A stretch of DNA of 37,571 nucleotides from CAZSRX01 sp964609675 [NCBI: uncultured Bacteroidota bacterium]. Lineage in GTDB: Bacteria; CLD3; SB21. A program made the position numbers and the translations under genes. The notes beneath the pieces are model-generated. The model ran no database searches and was not told the origin of the DNA. It saw only the letters and a program-made list of their open reading frames with translations. Below, piece after piece: positions 1 through 7,212 of this stretch. Numbering within the stretch: the stretch's first letter is position 1; every line of letters begins with the position of its first letter. The stretch spans positions 1-37,571 of the forward strand of contig CAZSRX010000036.1 in the NCBI GenBank assembly GCA_964609675.1, read 5' to 3'.

Positions 1-52
1 CAGAATCCTCCAGAAAATGAATCACACTTTTGTTCGGTTTAACTTAGGATAA

Positions 53-403
53 ACATTTATTGGATTTTTAAAACGCGCGACCGAAAAACATGATATCCGG
101 AACCGGATTTATGTATTTATGCCCGATCATTGCCATATCATTCTGGAGGGCAAATCCGAGAAATCGAACCTGTGGAAATGCATGACATTATTCAAACAAT
201 TAACCGGATATTATATGGCGCGTACCGTTCCCGGTTTTGTATGGCAGAAGGATTTTTACGACCACATCATCCGCTCCGACAAGGCAGTCAAAAAACATAC
301 GCGGTATGTCGCGGACAATCCGGTACGGGGTGGGTTGGTAAAAGATTTTATGGAATATCCCTATACCGGTTCATTGGATTATCATTTAACGGATATTTTA
401 TAA
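53..403 (+). pseudogene. REP-associated Y1 (HUH) transposase, N-terminally eroded
   Basis: The reading frame encodes the core of a RAYT/IS200-like Y1 transposase, a single-strand DNA nuclease acting on REP palindromes. Visible are the HUH motif in MPDHCHIIL (first ATG at 119) and the C-terminal block RYVADNPVRGGL, whose Tyr is the likely nucleophile, followed by a normal family C-terminus. The frame continues upstream of the ATG with family-like sequence (IRNRIYVF) but meets a stop at 50-52, so the N-terminal strand that normally precedes the HUH motif is missing. Only about 94-117 residues remain, against roughly 150-190 in intact members. REP-like palindromes lie just downstream (439-660), the expected substrates. 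It is probably inactive; a short functional form cannot be excluded. Confidence 0.75.
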
Positions 404-438
404 ATGAAATGTGTGTTTGGGTATTGTTATTTTATGAT

Positions 439-493
439 TCGCAACTGAAGGTTGCGCCTACCATTCATTGTTTGGGTAGCCGCAACATGGTTG
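439..493. repeat. REP-like palindrome pair, copy 1
   Basis: Two small palindromes face each other. The first is GCAAC-TGAAG-GTTGC followed by GCCTACC. The second begins GGGTAGCCGCAAC and folds weakly as CAAC-ATG-GTTG. The opposed CTACC/GGTAG ends are typical of paired REP (BIME-like) elements. It lies immediately after the RAYT transposase remnant, the enzyme family that mobilises such elements. Confidence 0.7.
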
Positions 494-581
494 GTGAGAC
501 GAACCGCATATTGCGTACGATTACCATGAATGACCAATAATGGATTGATAAATATGCAAAAACGAACATTTTTTGATGTGA

Positions 582-660
582 TGCGCAATCTGAAGATTGC
601 GGCTACCGTGCGTTTTTGGAACATTCATTGTTTGGGTAGCCGCAACATTCATGTTGCGCA
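582..660. repeat. REP-like palindrome pair, copy 2
   Basis: This is a better preserved second copy. GCAATC-TGAA-GATTGC is followed by GGCTACC, then a linker, then GGTAGCC with GCAACAT-TC-ATGTTGC. The linker and the start of the second palindrome (622-648) match 462-488 exactly over 27 bases at an offset of 160 bp. The repeat is readable in frame with the following lipoprotein gene but is not part of it. Confidence 0.75.
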
Positions 661-715
661 TGTAATGAAACAAAACCGACGCCGAAAATATCCAACCCAT
701 AAAGGATTTACCAAT

Positions 716-1993
716 ATGCAAAAAACGATTATTTTTTTTGCCGTATCGCTGTTCTTCCTCTCCTGCGAAGACTACGATTTCAAATCCATCAACCATCCGC
801 CCAATGCGCCTTCCAATCCCTCTCCGGCCAACGGGGCGACAGGATTATCCACAGCGCCGACATTAAGCTGGACCTGTAGTGATCCCGATAACGACGGTTT
901 GACTTACGACGTCTATTTCGGTACAAGCAGCAATCCAACCACCGCGATTGCAACCGGCCAAACGGCGGCCAGCATAGCAAGAAGCGGGCTTTCAAATAAT
1001 ACTACATATTACTGGAAAATTGTCTCCAGAGATAATAATGGGAATACAAAAGAAGGATCTATCTGGAGTTTCGCAACTGCCGCAATTCCTAATTCATTGA
1101 CCATTACCTCCCCGAATGGTGGTGAAAACTGGACGGTCGGTTCAAGCCAAAATATTACATGGTCCTCCACCGGTACTATCGCGAATGTAAAGTTAGAATA
1201 TTCCACTAATAGCGGAAGCAGTTGGATTACCATAGTAACCAGCACGCCCAATGACGGTACCGAGGCGTTGACGGTTCCGAATACGCCATATGCGACCTGC
1301 AGAGTGCGCGTAACGGATGTAACCAATTCTGCGGTTACCGATATGAGCGATGCCAATTTCACGATCAGCGGAACGGTAACCGACATTGACGGAAATGTAT
1401 ACCATTACATAACCATAGGCACGCAAACATGGATGGTTGAAAATTTAAAAACCACCCGTTACCGCAACGGCGACGCGATACAGAATGCGACTGATAACAC
1501 AGCATGGAGTAATCTGACCATCGGCGCGTATTGCAATTATGATAACAATTCGAGCAATGCGACAACCTATGGAAGATTGTACAATTGGTATGCCGTGAAT
1601 GACAGCCGCAACATAGCCCCCGCGGGTTGGCATGTACCGACTGATAATGAATGGAAGATTTTAGAAATGTATCTTGGAATGACACAACAACAAGCCGATG
1701 CAACGGGATGGAGAGGAACTGATGAAGGAAATAAACTTAAAGAAGCCGGCAATTCTCATTGGGCAAGTCCTAGTGCAGGGACAAACTCAAGCGGTTTCAC
1801 AGCGCTTCCTGGCGGTTGCCGTTACTCCAATGGTACATTCGGCGATGTTGGCAACTACGGTTACTGGTGGTCGTCCTCTGAGTACGACGCTACACTCGCG
1901 TGGCTCCGTGGCATGTACTACGATAACGCCTATGTGAGCCGTAGCAACTATGTTAAGAAAGTCGGTTTTAGTATTCGCTGCGTTAGGGATTAG
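716..1993 (+). CDS. FISUMP-domain lipoprotein, likely DGR target protein
   Basis: This is a surface lipoprotein of 425 residues. The signal peptide ends in FFLSC with the lipobox Cys at residue 17. An Fn3-like domain follows (about residues 25-120), then an Ig-like domain starting SPNGGENW (about 125-215). Last is a FISUMP domain (Fibrobacter succinogenes major paralogous domain, related in fold to C-type-lectin/FGE domains), with GTQTWMVENL, RLYNWYAV, GWHVPTDNEW, WWSSSE and the end GFSIRCVRD. The ATG at 716 is chosen because AAAGGA lies about 9 nt upstream and the lipobox falls in the right place; the frame is open back to 530 only through REP repeats. The last 60 codons have DGR variable-region character, and avd and RT remnants follow. 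The ligand is unknown; display of a variable binding face is inferred. Confidence 0.85.
   Translation: MQKTIIFFAVSLFFLSCEDYDFKSINHPPNAPSNPSPANGATGLSTAPTLSWTCSDPDNDGLTYDVYFGTSSNPTTAIATGQTAASIARSGLSNNTTYYWKIVSRDNNGNTKEGSIWSFATAAIPNSLTITSPNGGENWTVGSSQNITWSSTGTIANVKLEYSTNSGSSWITIVTSTPNDGTEALTVPNTPYATCRVRVTDVTNSAVTDMSDANFTISGTVTDIDGNVYHYITIGTQTWMVENLKTTRYRNGDAIQNATDNTAWSNLTIGAYCNYDNNSSNATTYGRLYNWYAVNDSRNIAPAGWHVPTDNEWKILEMYLGMTQQQADATGWRGTDEGNKLKEAGNSHWASPSAGTNSSGFTALPGGCRYSNGTFGDVGNYGYWWSSSEYDATLAWLRGMYYDNAYVSRSNYVKKVGFSIRCVRD
1811..1990 (+). other. Putative DGR variable region (VR) at the 3' end of the FISUMP gene
   Basis: These last 60 codons before the stop contain a scatter of NNC codons (26 of 60 by my count: TAC, AAC, AGC, GGC, CTC, GAC, GCC, GTC) at surface positions around an invariant WWSSSE / GFSIRCVRD frame. 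This is what adenine-directed mutagenesis of AAC-rich template codons produces. The location, at the extreme 3' end of a lectin-fold target with a hairpin just downstream and avd and RT fragments next, fits a DGR. No template repeat exists in the window to prove it. Confidence 0.65.
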
Positions 1994-2005
1994 GCTTGTC
2001 CCGAG

Positions 2006-2022
2006 TCCCGACGCAGTCGGGA
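2006..2022. repeat. Hairpin just after the VR
   Basis: TCCCGAC-GCA-GTCGGGA is a perfect 7-bp stem with a 3-nt loop, starting 12 nt after the FISUMP stop codon. In characterised DGRs a GC-rich hairpin or cruciform shortly after the VR aids target recognition; that role here is inferred from position only. Confidence 0.5.
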
Positions 2023-2051
2023 TCGAAGGATTGACTATTTGTATATTCTTG

Positions 2052-2101
2052 CCCTGAGCTTGCCGAAGGGTGACTATTCTTGCCCCGAGCTTAGCGAGGG
2101 G
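2052..2101. repeat. Two imperfect GC-rich palindromes
   Basis: Two related imperfect palindromes, CCCTGAGCTTGCCGAAGGG (2052-2070) and CCCCGAGCTTAGCGAGGGG (2083-2101), are separated by a short AT-rich spacer. They resemble the widespread intergenic CCCTGAGCTTGTCGAAGGG-type repeat. No coding content is seen. Confidence 0.55.
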
Positions 2102-2108
2102 TGGGGGT

Positions 2109-2139
2109 TTGGGGGCGAAGCCCCCAATAAAATTTTTTT
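2109..2139 (+). terminator. Rho-independent terminator after the FISUMP gene
   Basis: TTGGGGGC-GAA-GCCCCCAA is a perfect 8-bp stem, followed after TAAAA by a run of seven T (2133-2139). It would end the transcript of the FISUMP lipoprotein. A GC-rich 8-bp stem with a GAA loop also resembles the hairpins found after DGR variable regions. Confidence 0.65.
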
Positions 2140-2220
2140 ACTAGATTTGCCACAAACTGACTAAGGTGAACGATCCTTGAGAGAAACAAAGAATTTCAAT
2201 CAACACGGCAAATAAATTAA

Positions 2221-2394
2221 AAGCATAGATTTGGCAAATCTCACAACTCAGAATTACCGGTGTACAAAGCAACCTATGATCTGCTCATAGCGATATTTCA
2301 GTTTACAAAGAATTTTTCCAAAGAGTATAAATACACTGTCGGCGAGAGTTTGAAGAAAGAAACCATCGCGTTGACATTTGCTTGTTTGCGATGA
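2221..2394 (+). pseudogene. avd: Avd (DGR accessory variability determinant), N-terminal fragment
   Basis: The frame reads ELPVYKATYDLLIAIFQ and then FTKNFSKEYKYTVGESLKK, the first two helices of the four-helix-bundle Avd family that binds the DGR reverse transcriptase. Intact proteins are about 110-125 residues. Here recognisable sequence stops after KKETI (about 2367) and the frame ends at 2392-2394. No good start codon or Shine-Dalgarno remains, although the frame is open from 2221. A 15-bp palindrome (AGATTTG-G-CAAATCT, 2227-2241) sits at its 5' edge. The fragment lies between the VR-bearing target and an RT C-terminal fragment, the usual DGR gene order. Confidence 0.75.
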
Positions 2395-2401
2395 CGTTCC
2401 G

Positions 2402-2554
2402 CCGCAGAATTCCTATCTCGGAATTATGATGCATTACAAAACCTACGACCTGAGAAAGAAGATGTTGTTCAAACATCTTTCTGCCTGGTGGTGGAATTAT
2501 GCCTATCTCAGCGGCGGCCTCAAAAAACTCGCGCTAAAATATAAATCTTTATAA
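2402..2554 (+). pseudogene. DGR-type reverse transcriptase, C-terminal fragment
   Basis: Fifty codons ending at TAA 2552-2554 encode NSYLGIMMHYKTYDLRKK and SAWWWNYAYLSGGLKK. This resembles the C-terminal tail of DGR reverse transcriptases, where an NSYLG-x-x-x-H motif follows the thumb. The catalytic YxDD core and everything upstream are absent. The fragment is in a different frame from the avd remnant, and the two are joined around 2368-2401, so one deletion probably removed the rest of avd, the template repeat and most of the RT. Identification rests on recalled family patterns, not a search. Confidence 0.65.
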
Positions 2555-2600
2555 CTTTCAACTTTCTACTTTTAACTTTCAACTTTTAACTTTCCACTTT
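2551..2600. repeat. Short AACTTTC/AACTTTT tandem repeat
   Basis: An imperfect 7-bp-unit array (AACTTTC, AACTTTT and variants with TACTTTT and CACTTTA) runs from the RT fragment stop to the hemW stop codon. It is low-complexity sequence of a kind prone to slippage, and it marks the boundary between the accessory patch and the conserved gene. Confidence 0.6.
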
Positions 2601-3771
2601 ATAAACTCATAAACTCCCGGCATATCGCATTATATAAAAACCAACCCCGGGTATTTAAAGAAACCGCATCCGCGCCGATTATCAGAAATTCCCGGCATGA
2701 CGCTATGGCTTTGGAATAATATTCGTAAAACGGTTTTCCGGTCAGATGTTCCATTTCGGCGACCGATACGCCCTCTTTGATTCTAAATCCCAGTAAAATC
2801 ATTTCGTTCAGTATGTCTTGTTGAGTCAGCCGTTCTTCGCTTTCAAGCGGACGTTTGCGTTCCTGAAGGCAGGCCGCGATATACCGATCAACGGATAAAT
2901 GATTCCACCAGCGTTTAGTCCCGTCAAAAGAATGCGCGGACGGGCCCAAACCCAGATACGGCGAACGGTTCCAGTAATGGCTGTTGTGAACCGCGCGGTA
3001 ACCCGGTTTCGCGAAGTTGGAAATTTCGTAGTGCTCATAGCCGGCTGCCGTCAATCGCTTCACAGCCGTCAGGTAAAAATCCAGATATTGGTTATCATCG
3101 GGAACGGCGATTTTTCCCTTATCAACAAAACGCTTCAGCGGCGTGCCTTCCTCCACGCCCAGGGCATACAGGGATACGTGTTCAGGCCCAAATGACAGCA
3201 GTTTATCGAGATTGTATTGCCAGTCTTTTGCTTCCTGGCCGGGCAGGCCATAAATCAGGTCTATATTAATGTTGTTAAACCCTTCGGCGCGGGCGTCACG
3301 GAAGGCGCTTTCGGATTGTCCGGCGCTATGCAGGCGTGTGAGAAATTTAAGCTCCTTATCCAGGAACGACTGCGCGCCGATACTTAGCCGGTTGAACCCG
3401 GCGTTTTTGTAAAAACGGAGTTTTTGCGGCGAGATATGGTTGGGATTGACTTCTATGGTCCATTCGGCGCCCGGAGATATGTCCAAATCTGATTTTATGG
3501 TTAATACAATCTTTTCAAGTAGATGGTCCGGTAAAAATGACGGAGTCCCGCCGCCAAAATATACGGTATCAAAACATAGCCGGCCCAATGCGTTTTTGTA
3601 TAACGTTATTTCCGATATAACCGAATCGGTAAAACCGGTAACATACTTTCGGGCTGTTGTTACGGCAAAATCGCAGTATATACATAGACGCTCACAAAAA
3701 GGGATGTGTATATATAATCCTTTTTGTTTAGGGACTTTTTTTCCGGAATAAACGTTCAAAGGGTGTTGCAA
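2599..3771 (-). CDS. hemW: Radical SAM heme chaperone HemW-like protein
   Basis: A 390-residue radical SAM protein of the HemN/HemW family. CERLCIYC (Cys 26, 30, 33) binds the 4Fe-4S cluster, GGGTPS is the SAM-binding glycine motif, and NSHYWN is typical of HemW. HemW delivers heme to respiratory enzymes; older annotations call it oxygen-independent coproporphyrinogen oxidase, but the length and missing N-terminal extension favour HemW. The start is uncertain: an in-frame stop at 3781-3783 limits it, no ATG is available, and TTG at 3771 (or TTG at 3759) is the best choice, with no clear Shine-Dalgarno. It is a stand-alone gene transcribed toward the DGR remnant. Confidence 0.85.
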   Translation of the reverse strand: MQHPLNVYSGKKVPKQKGLYIHIPFCERLCIYCDFAVTTARKYVTGFTDSVISEITLYKNALGRLCFDTVYFGGGTPSFLPDHLLEKIVLTIKSDLDISPGAEWTIEVNPNHISPQKLRFYKNAGFNRLSIGAQSFLDKELKFLTRLHSAGQSESAFRDARAEGFNNINIDLIYGLPGQEAKDWQYNLDKLLSFGPEHVSLYALGVEEGTPLKRFVDKGKIAVPDDNQYLDFYLTAVKRLTAAGYEHYEISNFAKPGYRAVHNSHYWNRSPYLGLGPSAHSFDGTKRWWNHLSVDRYIAACLQERKRPLESEERLTQQDILNEMILLGFRIKEGVSVAEMEHLTGKPFYEYYSKAIASCREFLIIGADAVSLNTRGWFLYNAICREFMSL

Positions 3772-3912
3772 TCTGAATTTTTATGAGTACCATAGTTACG
3801 TTATTTTACAATAATTATATATATTTTTTACAGTTAAAAAAGAAATTTTTTTAATTTACCTTTCATATAAATGGGACATCTATTTCTGAAATTAATTTAT
3901 TGGTTTTTATAC

Positions 3913-3941
3913 TTGACTTTAAAGTAATGCTTAAATAAATT
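3913..3941 (+). promoter_or_regulatory. Predicted promoter of the LPP20 array
   Basis: TTGACT and TAAATT are separated by 17 bp, in the 296-bp AT-rich gap between divergent hemW and the first LPP20 gene. It would give a leader of about 120 nt. A second TTGACC/TAAATT pair with 15-bp spacing overlaps it (3940-3966). No other element is seen in the gap. Confidence 0.4.
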
Positions 3942-4067
3942 GACCTTTACAAATGACCTTTAAATTTCAAAATACAGCCAGAAAACCCAGCACAGAAAAT
4001 TTTTTTTAATTAACCGGAGTCTAAACAACTCTAAATTAACCAAACCAGTAACTTAAGGAGGATCGAT

Positions 4068-4721
4068 ATGAAACAGTATTTAAGCAGAATACTTTTCCTA
4101 TCCTTTGTTGCGTTAGTGACCGTGTCACTGATGTCCGTTGACGCTCAGGCCCAAAAGAAGAAAAAGAAAAAGAAAAAAGACGGGCCGCCGGAATGGGTTT
4201 ACAAACCGGGTTTATATGAAGACGTTATCATTGCCGCCGGTATCGGCGAAGGTTTCTCAGAAATGAAAGCCAAGAGCCAGGCCGAACAGAATGGCCGCAA
4301 GAAAATAGCGGAAGCCCTGGAAACCGAAGTTAAAAGCTTGACCACCAACTTCATGGAAGAAGCTTCCACCACCACCGAGGAAGGCTCGAGCGGGGCGGCA
4401 CAGGAATACTTCCAGGAAATCACCCAAACCATGACCAAGCAGACCCTGAGCGGCGCCATGATTGAAGAATACTGGCCGCCGTTAGGCGAAAAAGTAGGCA
4501 GCAAGATTAAATTCTACGCCAAGGTGGTATTGAAGAAATCCGCCGTTGTGGACGCCTACAAGAAACAGGTCCAGGAAGATTTAGCCAAGAAGAAAATCAA
4601 GGGCGTTAAAGCTTCTGCGGATGATGCTCTGAACGCGCTGGACAAAGCCATCTCCAAGTGGGAGAAAAATAACAACAACGGCCCGGCGGATGGCGGCGAA
4701 GATGAAGGTGGAGAAGAATAA
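4068..4721 (+). CDS. Secreted LPP20-domain protein (array member 1)
   Basis: A 217-residue exported protein. The signal peptide ends at AQA-Q, and eight consecutive lysines follow the predicted cleavage site. One LPP20-type module follows (about 40-180): PEWVYKPGLYEDVIIAAGIG, then an Ala/Lys-rich helix and KSLTTNFMEEAS. The tail is acidic (GGEDEGGEE). LPP20 modules are found in Helicobacter LPP20 and in FlgP-type outer-membrane flagellar proteins; the role here is unknown. The start is well supported by AAGGAGG 6 nt upstream. It is very close in DNA sequence to the next gene and to the N-terminus of the gene at 7213, which suggests recent duplication or gene conversion. Confidence 0.85.
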   Translation: MKQYLSRILFLSFVALVTVSLMSVDAQAQKKKKKKKKDGPPEWVYKPGLYEDVIIAAGIGEGFSEMKAKSQAEQNGRKKIAEALETEVKSLTTNFMEEASTTTEEGSSGAAQEYFQEITQTMTKQTLSGAMIEEYWPPLGEKVGSKIKFYAKVVLKKSAVVDAYKKQVQEDLAKKKIKGVKASADDALNALDKAISKWEKNNNNGPADGGEDEGGEE

Positions 4722-4742
4722 TTCTTAACCTGTAATTTAATG

Positions 4743-4780
4743 TAACCGTAGAAGCTTCCCGCTTCTACGGTTATTTTTTT
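4743..4780 (+). terminator. Rho-independent terminator
   Basis: A 13-bp perfect stem (TAACCGTAGAAGC and its complement) with a TTCCC loop is followed by a run of seven T. It lies directly between the first two LPP20 genes, so each may be expressed separately. Confidence 0.85.
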
Positions 4781-4812
4781 GATGCGGATTTTTTACAAAC
4801 CAGGAGATTAAT

Positions 4813-5406
4813 ATGCGATATGTACTTATAGGTGTTTTGGCGGTGTTGATGATAACTTCCTGCGGCGGCGGTGAATCCACCACTAAAAAGGAAAGCAAAG
4901 TCCCTAAATGGATCACCAAGCCCGGATTGTATGAAGACGTTATCATTGCCGCCGGTATCGGCGAAGGGCTTACGGAGCAAAAAGCCAAGAGCCAGGCCGA
5001 CCAAAACGGCCGCAAGAAAATTGCCGAAGCTCTGCAAACGCAGATTAAGAGTCTGACTACCAATTTTATGGAAGAAGCCGGAACAACCACCGAAAAGGGT
5101 TCCGAATCCGCCGCGCAGGAATATTTTCAGGAAATTACTCAGAGTTTGACACAGGTAACGCTGAACGGCGCCGTAATTGAAGAGTATTGGCCGCCGATGG
5201 GCGAAAAAGTCGGCAACAAGATTAAATTTTATGCCAAAACCGTTTTGAAGAAAAACTCCGTAGTGGATGCTTTCAAAAAACAGGTAGCCGATGATGCCGC
5301 CAAGAAGAAAATCAAAGGCGTCAAAGCCAGCGCCGATGAGGCTCTGAAAGCCCTTGATAAAGCCGTATCCAAATGGGAAAAAACAAGCGAAGGTAGCGGC
5401 GATTAA
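4813..5406 (+). CDS. LPP20-domain lipoprotein (array member 2)
   Basis: A 197-residue lipoprotein with lipobox ITSC (Cys at residue 17), a short Ser/Thr/Lys linker and one LPP20-type module starting PKWITKPGLYEDVIIAAGIG and continuing through KSLTTNFMEEAG to IEEYWPPMGEKVGNKIKFYA. It differs from the first array member mainly in its anchor (lipid rather than cleaved signal) and lacks the poly-Lys and acidic segments. The pair may be a soluble or surface partner and a lipid-anchored partner (inference). An AGGAG-like Shine-Dalgarno (CAGGAG) precedes the ATG. Confidence 0.85.
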   Translation: MRYVLIGVLAVLMITSCGGGESTTKKESKVPKWITKPGLYEDVIIAAGIGEGLTEQKAKSQADQNGRKKIAEALQTQIKSLTTNFMEEAGTTTEKGSESAAQEYFQEITQSLTQVTLNGAVIEEYWPPMGEKVGNKIKFYAKTVLKKNSVVDAFKKQVADDAAKKKIKGVKASADEALKALDKAVSKWEKTSEGSGD

Positions 5407-5417
5407 CGGAAAAATAC

Positions 5418-5451
5418 CGGAAGGGCATTTCATGGAAGGAATGCCCTTCCG
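5418..5451 (+). terminator. Probable terminator hairpin
   Basis: A 12-bp stem (CGGAAGGGCATT and its complement) closes a 10-nt loop, followed by AT-rich sequence without a pure T run. It is placed just after the second LPP20 gene. Confidence 0.6.
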
Positions 5452-5463
5452 ATATTATTATAC

Positions 5464-5493
5464 TTGATTTTATGGACTTAAAAAATGTAATTT
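5464..5493 (+). promoter_or_regulatory. Possible promoter of the triple-LPP20 gene
   Basis: TTGATT and TAATTT are separated by 18 bp, after the preceding terminator and about 40 bp before the start of the triple-module gene. The match is moderate, and the call rests partly on the terminator upstream requiring a new start. Confidence 0.3.
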
Positions 5494-5533
5494 AAGCGAC
5501 CGATTCTATTATTTTGATTTAAGGAGAAACCGG

Positions 5534-7177
5534 ATGAAACGAGTTTTGACAATAATTATAAGCCTGGTTCTTTCCGGGACAGCTTTTTCCCTTATACCAG
5601 CACATGCTCAGCAAAGCGGAACCGCACCCAAATGGGTAAACGAGCTTCCGGTTTCGGCTACATCGCTTTACGCCGTCGGCGTCGTAAACAAATATTATGA
5701 GAAACAAGCGGGGCTGGACGCCGCCGGACAAGCCGCAAAACTGGAGCTGGCACAAACCATTAAGCTGAATGTCAAGACAATCTCGGAAAGCTGGATGGGC
5801 ACAACTTCCGGCTCGGGCTTCGTTTCCGAAATGGAAAAAAGCATCGACGAAGACGTCCTGGCCTCCGTACAGAGCGCTAAAATACTGGAAACATGGATTG
5901 ATCCTGAAGGCCTGATTTACGCGCTGGCGGAACTGCCGCTGGCCGGATCCGTAGAAAAAATCCAGAAGAAAGTGGTGGAGCAGGCCAGGAAATCCACCGA
6001 GGGAAAAGAGGAATACAAAAAAATTGAAAAACTGGAACTATCACTCAGCGCGATGAAAGACCCCAAATCCTACATCCGCAAGGATAAACCGCAATGGATC
6101 AGCGCTCTTCCGGAAGAGGAAGACGCCATCTTCGCGGTGGGCATCGCCGAAAAATTTTATTTTTATGTGAACGGCCGCGAAGCCGCCAAGGATAAGGCCC
6201 GGGCGGAACTCGCCGCCACCATCCAGTCGGAAATCCAGGCCGTGCTGACTGACTGGTACGAAGTCAACGAAGGTTCTTCATCCTATACTATGGAACGGAG
6301 CTTCGTGGAGGAAATGGCCAAATCGGTCTCCGAAGCCACGCTCTCCGGCTCCCAGATTGTCGAAACCTGGTACGACAAGCAGATTAAATGGCATTACGCC
6401 CTCGCCCGCATGTCGCTGAGCAAGGTCATCAGCGACGTCAACGAAAAAGCCAAATCCAAAACCTCCGACACCAAATCCCTTAAGGGACTCAGCGATAAAC
6501 TGAACGGCCTGATCAACCGCGATTACCTGAAAACCAAGGACGGTAAACCGGTATGGATTACCAAGTTGCCCAAAGCTAAAGATGCCATTTTCGCGGTAGG
6601 CATCGATGAAGGCAAATATTTCTCGGAAACGCAAGGCATCGAAAAAGCCAAAATGGCCGCCCGCACCAAGTTAGCCAAGAGCATATCCGTTGAAGTGGAA
6701 AGCATCACCAAATCCTGGCTCGAAATCGAAGAAACCAAAGAATCGCTTTCCGATCAGCCGCTCAACGACTATATGTCCACCCTGACCAAGGAAGCTACGG
6801 ATGTATGCCTCGAAGGCTCGCAGATACTCGCCGTTTATACCTATGTACAAAAAGCGGAACAGGAGGGAAAAGCCGATAAGGAAAAGGATAAGAAAGGAAA
6901 GAAAAAGAAAGATAAATCCAAGGAATCAACCGGCGACAAGCTGTATTCCAACAAAGAAGAAAAGAAGGTGTTTTACGCGCTGGGAAGAATTTATCTGGGC
7001 GGCCTGCAGGCCAAGCTGAAGAAAAAAGCCGCTGAAGTCATTAAGCTACCCAAAGCCGCCGAAGATACCGGCGATCAGGAAGCAAAAGCCCAAAAGATTT
7101 TGTCATCCGGTCGTGAAAAAGCCAAGGCGGCTCTTGAAAAACTCAACGCCGCATTAGATAAATTAGGCAGCAATTGA
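5534..7177 (+). CDS. Exported protein with three tandem LPP20-type modules
   Basis: A 547-residue protein with a cleavable signal peptide (ending AHAQQ). Three diverged LPP20-type modules begin PKWVNELPVSATSLYAVG (about residue 33), PQWISALPEEEDAIFAVG (about 191) and PVWITKLPKAKDAIFAVG (about 340). Each has the Trp-Ile/Val opening, an AVG core strand and a long amphipathic helix. A very Lys-rich linker follows near 441-465, then a helical Ala/Lys C-terminus. AAGGAG precedes the ATG. No terminator separates it from the next gene, 35 bp away, so the two are probably co-transcribed. The function is not known; the repeated module suggests a structural envelope polymer or scaffold (inference). Confidence 0.8.
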   Translation: MKRVLTIIISLVLSGTAFSLIPAHAQQSGTAPKWVNELPVSATSLYAVGVVNKYYEKQAGLDAAGQAAKLELAQTIKLNVKTISESWMGTTSGSGFVSEMEKSIDEDVLASVQSAKILETWIDPEGLIYALAELPLAGSVEKIQKKVVEQARKSTEGKEEYKKIEKLELSLSAMKDPKSYIRKDKPQWISALPEEEDAIFAVGIAEKFYFYVNGREAAKDKARAELAATIQSEIQAVLTDWYEVNEGSSSYTMERSFVEEMAKSVSEATLSGSQIVETWYDKQIKWHYALARMSLSKVISDVNEKAKSKTSDTKSLKGLSDKLNGLINRDYLKTKDGKPVWITKLPKAKDAIFAVGIDEGKYFSETQGIEKAKMAARTKLAKSISVEVESITKSWLEIEETKESLSDQPLNDYMSTLTKEATDVCLEGSQILAVYTYVQKAEQEGKADKEKDKKGKKKKDKSKESTGDKLYSNKEEKKVFYALGRIYLGGLQAKLKKKAAEVIKLPKAAEDTGDQEAKAQKILSSGREKAKAALEKLNAALDKLGSN

Positions 7178-7212
7178 TTACATTAACATAAACCAAACAA
7201 GGAGAAACCATC

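Noticed and set aside
530-715. N-terminal extension of the FISUMP lipoprotein gene
   Set aside because: It reads through REP palindromes, lacks a signal peptide, and would bury the good lipoprotein signal that begins at 716 with its own ribosome-binding site.
2375-2401. LLVCDDV as a possible RT YxDD catalytic motif
   Set aside because: It lacks the aromatic residue and the surrounding strand, lies too close to the C-terminal NSYLG block for an intact RT, and sits at the presumed deletion junction.
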